Source: CAVTWY01 sp963738615 (lineage in GTDB: Bacteria; Pseudomonadota; Gammaproteobacteria; Burkholderiales; Burkholderiaceae_C). From it: a stretch of 64,000 nucleotides of DNA. The number at the start of each line of letters is the position of its first letter. The stretch's first letter is position 1. Positions 58,437-64,000 of this stretch are shown in pieces. The position numbers were made by a program, and so were the translations under genes. The stretch lies in contig CAVTXI010000012.1 of assembly GCA_963738615.1 (NCBI GenBank), positions 186,001 to 250,000 on the forward strand. The letters run 5' to 3'. The notes under the pieces were generated by a model that had not been told where the DNA came from, did no database searches, and was given only the letters and a program-made list of their open reading frames with translations.

Positions 58437-59078
58437 GTGAAACCTTCCTCCTTTGCCGCTGCCCTTCTTGCCCTGATCGCTGGCGCTGCCACGGTGCACG
58501 CTGACCCGCTGCTGGACGGAAGGGTCATCACGACCGCCTTCTACTACCCCAACCAAAGCACCATCGGGTTCGGCGGCGTTCCCGTCGACTCGTTCGTCGG
58601 CGCGGGCATCGAGATCCTGGCGTCGCCACAAGGCTTCCCGATCACATCCATCGACTTCGCGGACTTGTCGATCACGCTGGACTTCTCCGCCAGTCTCAGT
58701 GGCACGGTGGCTGCGTTTAATGGTTGGCGGTTCTATGACGCCTACAACAGTCTCCCGGCGTTTACCTCGGCGTCGCTCACGACCTTCGACACGTCCGGGT
58801 GGTCGATCACGTTCGACGCCGACAACATCTGGCTGAACGGTTCCGGCTCGGTCTACCTCGCCTCTTCGCGAATCCAGATCGATATCGCTTCGTCATCCGC
58901 GATTCCGGCGATTCCGGAACCTTCAACGACATGGCTGCTCGCAGCGGGGCTCGTCGCCTTGATCGGGTCAGTTGGCGCGCGTCGTCGGGTGCAACGTGGT
59001 CGTGTCGCGAGTCGGATCGGGACTGCCGCGTTCGCGGTCGAGGCGCGCGCAGCCCTTCAACCAGATTTCCGCACTTGA
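58437..59078 (+). CDS. PEP-CTERM sorting domain protein
   Basis: A 213-residue secreted protein: signal peptide (residues 1-22, AGAATVHAD), a central beta-rich domain with SYNSLPAF/FDTSGWSITFDADN-like strands, and a PEP-CTERM anchor IPEPSTTWLLAAGLVALIGSVGARRR. Such proteins are sorted and cleaved by exosortase (EpsH/XrtA systems), often with exopolysaccharide. About 30 residues continue after the Arg cluster, which is odd since PEP-CTERM tails usually end there; a further 1-nt error may hide the true stop. Confidence 0.8.
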   Translation: MKPSSFAAALLALIAGAATVHADPLLDGRVITTAFYYPNQSTIGFGGVPVDSFVGAGIEILASPQGFPITSIDFADLSITLDFSASLSGTVAAFNGWRFYDAYNSLPAFTSASLTTFDTSGWSITFDADNIWLNGSGSVYLASSRIQIDIASSSAIPAIPEPSTTWLLAAGLVALIGSVGARRRVQRGRVASRIGTAAFAVEARAALQPDFRT

Positions 59079-59090
59079 CAGGAGGCCAAC

Positions 59091-59282
59091 ATGGTCACGA
59101 CTCGAATCACCCGAACCACGTTCGTGTTTGTCTTGGCAATCTACTCGGCGTTGTTGACGTCGTGCGGGGGCGACGACGAAGAACCGCAGAGCACGCCGGT
59201 CGTATGCATGAACTGCGCCGGGCTCTCCGGCACCGCACGCCTTAATTGCGCACAGGTCAATGCCAGCCGTACAGGATGCTGA
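59091..59282 (+). CDS. Small Cys-containing lipoprotein
   Basis: A 63-residue protein with a lipoprotein signal (VFVLAIYSALLTSC) followed by an acidic GGDDEEPQ spacer and a short cysteine motif (VVCMNCAGLSG, LNCAQ, GC). An AGGAGG site precedes the ATG. Function unknown; next small lipoprotein has the same style, suggesting a pair. Confidence 0.5.
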   Translation: MVTTRITRTTFVFVLAIYSALLTSCGGDDEEPQSTPVVCMNCAGLSGTARLNCAQVNASRTGC

Positions 59283-59359
59283 GACACATGCAAACGCGCA
59301 GCAGCCCCGTGTCGGCGGGCGGACTCGATCGCAAGTGAACAAATCAAAAGAGGGCAGCA

Positions 59360-59566
59360 ATGGACGCATTTCCGAAGGGTGTGACGATGGCACTATTCGC
59401 GCTCGTCGTCTCGGCTTGCAGCAGCGAACCGGAAGGGGGCCAGTGCCAGCCGTGTCAGGACTCGACCCCACGTTGCGAGAGCGGCCTGACGTGCCGCGGC
59501 TTCTACAACTCGCAGACCATTCAAGAGCTGTGCGCGACGCCGGCGACGACGCAGTGCAGCATCTGA
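59360..59566 (+). CDS. Small cysteine-rich lipoprotein
   Basis: A 68-residue protein with signal sequence and lipobox (ALVVSAC), followed by EPEGGQCQPCQDSTPRC and CRGFYNSQ; seven cysteines in the mature part. The cysteine spacing suggests disulfides rather than a metal site. Unknown function. It lies 77 bp after the preceding small lipoprotein gene. Confidence 0.45.
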   Translation: MDAFPKGVTMALFALVVSACSSEPEGGQCQPCQDSTPRCESGLTCRGFYNSQTIQELCATPATTQCSI

Positions 59567-59666
59567 CGCGGAGCGCGTGGGTCATCGCACGCCACCTGCC
59601 TCGAGACACCTCGGCTTCTTTCACCGTTGGTGGCGAGCCCTGATCGTTCTTCTTTGCTCCAGTCCG

Positions 59667-60326
59667 CTACCGCGAGCCGCCGCCGAAGCGCTTGACCCAT
59701 TCGTCACGCTTGGCTTCCTTTGCCAGCTCGACGGCCCCTTGCCCGCGGTCGTTCCTCGCCGACTTGTCGGCGCCTCGCTCGAGCAGCAGCTCGATCGATC
59801 GGTCAGCGCCGAAGCGCGCAGCCATCAGCAGCGGCGTGTTGCCACCAGGCGCTCTCGCCTCGAGCGGCGCACCTTTCTCGATCAGCCAGCGAAGCACATT
59901 CGAACCCGGCCCGGTCGACGCGTAATGCACGGGTGCCCAACCGTCTTTGTGGGTCGCGGCGCCGCGTGCAGCCAATGCCTGCGCGGCTTCGAGGTTGTCA
60001 CGCAGCGCGGCCATCATCAACGCGGTCTCGCCGGGCGCGTTCTGCACGTCGACCTCGATGCCAGGTTGTGCCATCAACAGCAGGAATGCGTCGCGTGAAC
60101 CCGCACGCACGGCAAGGTAGAGCGCGCGCTGGCCTTTGGGGTCGACCGAGTTCACGTCGAAACCCTTTGCCAGCACGTTGCGCAGCTTGCTTGCGTCGTT
60201 CACATCGATGGCGCCGAAGAAGTCTTCGTACGAACCCGCCTGGCTTCGTGGCGTGACGCATGTGGCGACGGCGGCGAGCACAAGGACGCGGCGCGTCGGC
60301 GCGGTAGCGGTGGCACGGCCCTTCAC
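59667..60326 (-). CDS. Secreted ankyrin-repeat protein
   Basis: A 219-residue protein with an N-terminal signal-like stretch (RRVLVLAAVATCVTPRSQA) and about five ankyrin repeats (GQRALYLAVRAGSRDAFLLLMAQ, GETALMMAALRDNLEAAQALAARGA, WAPVHYASTGPGSNVLRWLIEKGA, GNTPLLMAARFGADRSIELLLERGA). Start is GTG 60326, overlapping the tatD stop (GTGA), so the frame does not really continue from tatD as a naive reading suggests. Neighbour of tatD-pilZ-holB-tmk in Burkholderiales; a periplasmic protein-binding role is likely. Confidence 0.85.
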   Translation of the reverse strand: MKGRATATAPTRRVLVLAAVATCVTPRSQAGSYEDFFGAIDVNDASKLRNVLAKGFDVNSVDPKGQRALYLAVRAGSRDAFLLLMAQPGIEVDVQNAPGETALMMAALRDNLEAAQALAARGAATHKDGWAPVHYASTGPGSNVLRWLIEKGAPLEARAPGGNTPLLMAARFGADRSIELLLERGADKSARNDRGQGAVELAKEAKRDEWVKRFGGGSR

Positions 60327-61133
60327 GTCGACGCCTCCACATCCGCACGGTTGGGCACCTTCACCCTGAACAGCGCCTCGAAGTTGCGCGTGGTGTGCAT
60401 CGCCACATCTTCGACCGCGATGTCTTTCAGCTCTGCCACCTGCTGCGCGACGTGCACGACGTAAGCCGGCTGGTTGGTCTTGCCACGATGCGGCACTGGC
60501 GCCAGGTACGGGCTGTCGGTCTCGATCAGCAGGCGGTCCATCGGGAACCATGCGCGCCACGTCGCGCAGCGCCTGCGCGTTGCGAAACGTGAGGATGCCC
60601 GAGAACGACACGTGAAAGCCCAGGTCGAGCGCGCCCTGGGCGACTTCCTGCGTCTCGGTGAAGCAATGGAAGACGCCGCGCACGCGCCCTGCGCCTTCGC
60701 GCGCGAGGATCGCGAGCGTGTCGTCGCTGGCGCTGCGGGTGTGGATCACGAGCGGCAGCCCGGTGGCGACGGCGGCATGGATGTGGGCGACGAAACGGTC
60801 GCGTTGCCACGCCATGTCGTCGATGCTGCGCCCGTTCAGCCGGTAGTAGTCGAGCCCGGTCTCGCCGATCGCGATCACACGTGGTTCGCGCGAAAGCGCG
60901 ATCAAGTCATCGGTGGACGGCTCGCGCACGCCTTCGTTGTCGGGGTGCACGCCCACGGTCGCCCACAGCTCGGGGTGGGCCTGCGCGATGGCGTGCACGG
61001 CCGGGAATTCCTCGAGCGTGGTGCAGATGACCAGCGCGGCATCGACGCGCGCGGCGCGCATCGCGGCACGAAGTTCGGGCACGCGGCCTTCGAAATCAGG
61101 AAACGCCAGATGGCAGTGCGAGTCGACATACAT
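60323..61133 (-). pseudogene. tatD: TatD family metal-dependent DNase, frameshifted
   Basis: A TIM-barrel hydrolase of the TatD family (about 269 residues when repaired). Metal ligands: VDSHCHLAF, GETGLDYY, HTRSASDD, HCFTET. The last 72 residues (MDRLLIETDSPYLAPVPHRGKTNQPAYV to KVPN) are in another frame; an extra base at 60543-60545 is the cause. ATG 61133 is the family start; the frame is open further upstream. Repairing the base gives the standard end with ETDSPYL. Confidence 0.9.
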
Positions 61134-61178
61134 CGCCGGGATGTTGCCACGCCGGGCAGCGTGCACATCGCAGCGCGG

Positions 61179-61550
61179 TCAGATCGTCTGCGTGGGCTTT
61201 GCCGATTGCAGCATGGTGCCCAGCATCTCTTCGACGCGCACCTTCAGCACTTTCGTCTTTTCGTCCGTGGGAAATCTCACGCCCACACCTTGCGTGCGGC
61301 CACCCGATGCATTGGCTGGTGTGATCCAGCCGACCTTGCCGGCGACCGGATAGCGCTGCGTGTCGTCGGGCAGCGACAGCAACAGGTACACGTCGTCGCC
61401 GAGACGGTAGTCGCGCGTGGTCGGCACGAAGATGCCGCCTTCGGCAAACAGCGGGATGTAGGCCGCATACAGCGCGCCCTTCTCGCGGAAGACCAATTGG
61501 ATGACGCTGGGGCGTGCGGTCGCGAGCGGCGTCGGGCGGGTGGATGCCAT
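61179..61550 (-). CDS. pilZ: PilZ domain protein
   Basis: A 123-residue PilZ protein: FREKGALYAAYIPLFAEGGIFVPTTRDYRLGDDVYLLLSLPDD and GKVGWITPANASGGRTQGVGVRF. It lacks a clear RxxxR c-di-GMP motif, as in the type IV pilus PilZ proteins next to holB in many Beta- and Gammaproteobacteria. It lies 25 nt after holB in the tmk-holB-pilZ order. Confidence 0.88.
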   Translation of the reverse strand: MASTRPTPLATARPSVIQLVFREKGALYAAYIPLFAEGGIFVPTTRDYRLGDDVYLLLSLPDDTQRYPVAGKVGWITPANASGGRTQGVGVRFPTDEKTKVLKVRVEEMLGTMLQSAKPTQTI

Positions 61551-61575
61551 GGTGCGGCGAGTGTAAGCAGCGGAC

Positions 61576-62607
61576 CTATGGCTTGTCCCCCGCCCAGACG
61601 CGGCTGGCGCGAAAGACCAACGCGTCGACCGCCAATAGTGCATGCCAGGGATGACCGGATTGGCCCGCAGCCGTCGACAGTTCGATCGACCAGGCCCGCA
61701 ACGCTGTCCACGATGCGCCTCCAGGGACCCATTTCGTGTCGAAGTACCGGGCCGGCTCGCCCGCACCCACGCACATCGCGTCGTGACAAAGTTTGCACAA
61801 CGCGTCGACCACCGCGGGCAAAGGCCAGCCGGCGAAGACGCTGCCGTCGCCGCGGCGCACGGCTGCGGGCACGCGTTGCCACGTGGCAGCGTCGAGGCCC
61901 TGCACCGCGAGGTCGCGCGCCAGCAGCGGCTCACCGGCTGCGCGCAGCAACGCATCGGCGTCGTTCACGCCCTGCGCTTCGAGCCACGCCAGGGCGGTGT
62001 CGCGGTCGGGCGGTGCGATGCGCAGGTGCTGGCAACGGCTGGCGATCGTCGGCAGCAACGCACGCGGGCTGCGCGCGGTGAGCACGAGGCGCAACTTGCC
62101 GGGCGGCTCTTCGAGCGTCTTCAACAATGCGTTGGCTGTGATCGCATTCATGCGGGTGGCGGGATGAATCACCAGCACTTTGGACCGGTCGCGCGCAACG
62201 CTCAGCGTGCTCCAGTCGATGGCAGCGCGAAGTTCGGCAATGCGGATCTCTTGGCTCGGCTTGGCCTTCGTCTCCTTGCCCTCGCCGTCATCGTCGTCGG
62301 CTGCCACACGCCATCCCAGCACCGGGCGCATGGCCGCCGGCACCAGCACGTTCAGGTCGGGGTGAACCTGCGTCTGTACGAGGTGGCAGTCGGTGCAGGT
62401 GCCGCAAGGGCGATGGCCATCGACGGGCTGCGAGCACAAGAGCGCTTGCGCCGTTGTCATCGCCAATTCGAAAAGCCCCCTGCCCTCACCACCATGCAGC
62501 AGCAGCGCATGACCGCGCTGGCCGATCGCGCGGGCCAGCGGTTCGTCGAGCCATGGCAGCGGCAGTTGCCCGTCGGGGCCGACGACGATGGAGTTCGTCG
62601 CCGACAT
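61576..62607 (-). CDS. holB: DNA polymerase III delta' subunit
   Basis: A 343-residue clamp-loader subunit. N-terminal AAA+ domain with HALLLHGGEGRGLFELA (a degenerate P-loop), the zinc site CGTCTDCHLVQ, an acidic insert (ADDDDGEG), ATRMNAITANALLKTLEEPP and the SRC motif in TIASRCQHLRI. ATG 62607 shares its A with the tmk stop (TGATG), so the upstream GTG at 62616 is less likely. Confidence 0.93.
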   Translation of the reverse strand: MSATNSIVVGPDGQLPLPWLDEPLARAIGQRGHALLLHGGEGRGLFELAMTTAQALLCSQPVDGHRPCGTCTDCHLVQTQVHPDLNVLVPAAMRPVLGWRVAADDDDGEGKETKAKPSQEIRIAELRAAIDWSTLSVARDRSKVLVIHPATRMNAITANALLKTLEEPPGKLRLVLTARSPRALLPTIASRCQHLRIAPPDRDTALAWLEAQGVNDADALLRAAGEPLLARDLAVQGLDAATWQRVPAAVRRGDGSVFAGWPLPAVVDALCKLCHDAMCVGAGEPARYFDTKWVPGGASWTALRAWSIELSTAAGQSGHPWHALLAVDALVFRASRVWAGDKP

Positions 62608-63227
62608 CACCACCACCGTCGCGCGTCGATGGTCGCCTCGAGGTCGCGCCAGACTTCGTCGCGCGACCTCGAGGCATCCAGTTGCACGAAGCGCGTCGGC
62701 GACTGTGTGGCACGCGCAAGGTACCCGTCACGCACCCGCGTGAAGAAGGCTTCGTCCAATCGTTCGAAGCGGTCAGGATCGCGCGCACCGGCGCGTCGCG
62801 CGGCTGCTTGCGCGGCCGGTGCGTCGAACCAGAGCGTGAGGTCGGGCTGTCGCCCCTCGTGCACCCACGCTTCGAGCGTCGACAGCATCGACAGCGGCAG
62901 GCCGCGGCCCGAACCCTGATAGGCGAACGTGGCATCGGTAAAGCGGTCGCACAACACGGTGGCGCCGCGCGCCAACGCGGGCTCGATCACCTGCCGCAGG
63001 TGATCGCGGCGCGCGGCGAACACCAGCAGCACCTCGGTCAGGCCGTCCATCGGCTGGGTCAGCAACAAGTCGCGCAGTGACTCGGCCAACGCAGTGCCGC
63101 CGGGCTCGCGGGTGCACACCACTTCGAGGCCCTGCCCGCGCAGCCATTGCGCCAGCGGCTCGATGTGCGTCGACTTGCCGGCGCCGTCGATGCCTTCGAA
63201 CGTGATGAAGCGTGGATCAGACGTCAT
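62607..63227 (-). CDS. tmk: Thymidylate kinase
   Basis: A 206-residue kinase phosphorylating dTMP. P-loop FEGIDGAGKST, substrate motif CDRFTDATFAYQGSGRG and the lid RRAGARDPDRFERL are present. It overlaps mltG by 4 nt and holB by 1 nt, forming a tight operon. Confidence 0.95.
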   Translation of the reverse strand: MTSDPRFITFEGIDGAGKSTHIEPLAQWLRGQGLEVVCTREPGGTALAESLRDLLLTQPMDGLTEVLLVFAARRDHLRQVIEPALARGATVLCDRFTDATFAYQGSGRGLPLSMLSTLEAWVHEGRQPDLTLWFDAPAAQAAARRAGARDPDRFERLDEAFFTRVRDGYLARATQSPTRFVQLDASRSRDEVWRDLEATIDARRWW

Positions 63228-64000
63228 TTCGCCTTGCGTTGGAACTGGTTCACCGCGCGGTTGTGCGCGTCGAGCGTTTCGCTGAACACGCTGCCGCCGC
63301 TGCCGTCGCTGCGCGCAACGAAATACAGCGCCTTGCTCGCATCGGGGTTGATCGCAGCGCGGATCGACGGCGCGCCGGGCATCGAGATCGGCGTCGGCGG
63401 CAGGCCCTTGCGTGTGTAGGTGTTGTAGGGCGTATCGGCCGTCAGGTCGCGCTTGCGCAGGTTGCCGTCAAAGCCTTCACCCAGACCGTAGATCACCGTG
63501 GGGTCGGTCTGCAGCGGCATGCCGATGCGCAGCCGGTTGTTGAAGACCGCGCCGACCTTGCCGCGGTCGGCTTCGAGGCCGGTCTCCTTCTCGACGATCG
63601 ACGCGAGGATCAGTGCCTCGTCGATCGTTTTCAGCGGCGAGCCGGCGGGCTTGGCGGCCCATGCCTTCTCGAGCTGGCGCTTCGTCGTCGCGTAAGCACG
63701 CTTCAACACCGTGAGGTCACTCACGCCACGGCCGTAGGCGTAGGTGTCGGGAAAGAAGCGGCCTTCGGGTGCGACGTCGGGTGCGCCGACGGCGGCCATC
63801 ACCTGCGCGTCACTCATCGCTTCGATCGTCGACTTCAAGTGTGGCGCTTTCGACAGGGCCTGACGGAACTGTCGGAAGGTCAGGCCTTCGGTCAGTCGCA
63901 CCGACTCGAGCACTTCTTCACCGCGAACCATCTTCGCCAGCAGATCGCGTGGCGTGACGGGGTCCTTCAGCACGTAACTGCCGGCGCGGATGTTGCGTGC
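63224..64000 (-). CDS. mltG: Endolytic murein transglycosylase MltG (5' part outside the window)
   Basis: The C-terminal 259 or so residues of MltG/YceG, an inner-membrane enzyme that cuts nascent peptidoglycan. Visible: the LysM-like start (RNIRAGSYVLKD), EGLTFRQF, EGRFFPDTYAYGRG, the catalytic Glu in ILASIVEKETGL, RIGMPLQTDPTVIYGLG and YNTYTRKGLPPTPISMPG. The reading frame is open at the window edge. It is followed by tmk with an ATGA-type overlap. Confidence 0.93.
   Translation of the reverse strand, partial: ARNIRAGSYVLKDPVTPRDLLAKMVRGEEVLESVRLTEGLTFRQFRQALSKAPHLKSTIEAMSDAQVMAAVGAPDVAPEGRFFPDTYAYGRGVSDLTVLKRAYATTKRQLEKAWAAKPAGSPLKTIDEALILASIVEKETGLEADRGKVGAVFNNRLRIGMPLQTDPTVIYGLGEGFDGNLRKRDLTADTPYNTYTRKGLPPTPISMPGAPSIRAAINPDASKALYFVARSDGSGGSVFSETLDAHNRAVNQFQRKAK

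Noticed and set aside
59667..61166. A continuous 499-codon frame that reads as a TatD-ankyrin fusion
   Set aside because: The frame is joined only because of the indel near 60544; the true TatD C-terminus is in the other frame and the ankyrin gene has its own GTG start overlapping the tatD stop.

Overview
The window is high-GC DNA of a betaproteobacterium, most likely a member of the Burkholderiales (Comamonadaceae or Rubrivivax/Leptothrix-like). The evidence is the mltG-tmk-holB-pilZ-tatD block, a class I PHA synthase with phasin, a PEP-CTERM protein, TRAP transporters and Dmp-type aromatic catabolism. I saw no rRNA, tRNA, IS element or CRISPR array. The assignment rests on gene content and order only.

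Region by region. (1) 1-5773: a possible metal-binding orphan protein, a small zinc-ribbon-like protein, then hexuronate cluster 1: an HpcH/HpaI aldolase and a GntR/FCD repressor on the minus strand, divergent from uronate dehydrogenase, an SMP-30 lactonase (frameshifted) and a TRAP binding protein. A 13-bp near-palindrome lies in front of both transcription units in opposite orientation. (2) 5818-32596: an aromatic catabolic island. The benzoate transporter benE and a XylR/DmpR-type sigma-54 activator are on the minus strand. Across a regulatory gap with a clear -24/-12 promoter, a long plus-strand array holds benABCDK, a secreted M20D amidohydrolase, phenol hydroxylase dmpKLMNOP, a lipoprotein arylsulfatase with its formylglycine-generating enzyme, then dmpQBCDE, dmpH and an indolepyruvate ferredoxin oxidoreductase family enzyme. 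dmpF, dmpG and dmpI are not in the window. (3) 32643-42502: PHA genes (phaJ, phasin, phaC), an enoyl-CoA hydratase, an NDH-2-like dehydrogenase, cytochrome bd (cydAB), a GYD protein and a 3-hydroxybenzoate 4-monooxygenase-like flavoprotein. (4) 42512-52232: hexuronate/aldarate cluster 2: GH3 lipoprotein, gudD, garL, a second udh, dctPQM and garD. Hexuronate is oxidised to the aldarate, dehydrated to 5-keto-4-deoxyglucarate and cleaved to pyruvate and tartronate semialdehyde. (5) 52229-57059: a two-gene minus-strand unit encoding a TPR/CHAT-protease protein and an unrecognised 552-residue partner. (6) 57224-59566: small lipoproteins and a PEP-CTERM protein. (7) 59667-64000: ankyrin protein, tatD, pilZ, holB, tmk and partial mltG.

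Two cautions. About eleven conserved genes each carry a single 1-nt indel, mostly in short runs of identical bases, so this is probably an assembly with residual sequencing errors and the marked pseudogenes are probably intact in the cell. Also, 964 bp covering the mature part of dctP is present twice (4810-5773 and 47937-48900) with only four differences that I can see, all synonymous.

The most interesting biology is the placement of secreted deconjugating enzymes inside the benzoate/phenol array: the hippurate-hydrolase-like amidohydrolase behind benK, and the sulfatase plus its maturase between dmpP and dmpQ. With hexuronate pathways on both sides, the locus could be read as using conjugated aromatics (glycine, sulfate and perhaps glucuronide conjugates). 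That reading is inference. The CHAT two-gene unit is the best candidate for an undescribed system.
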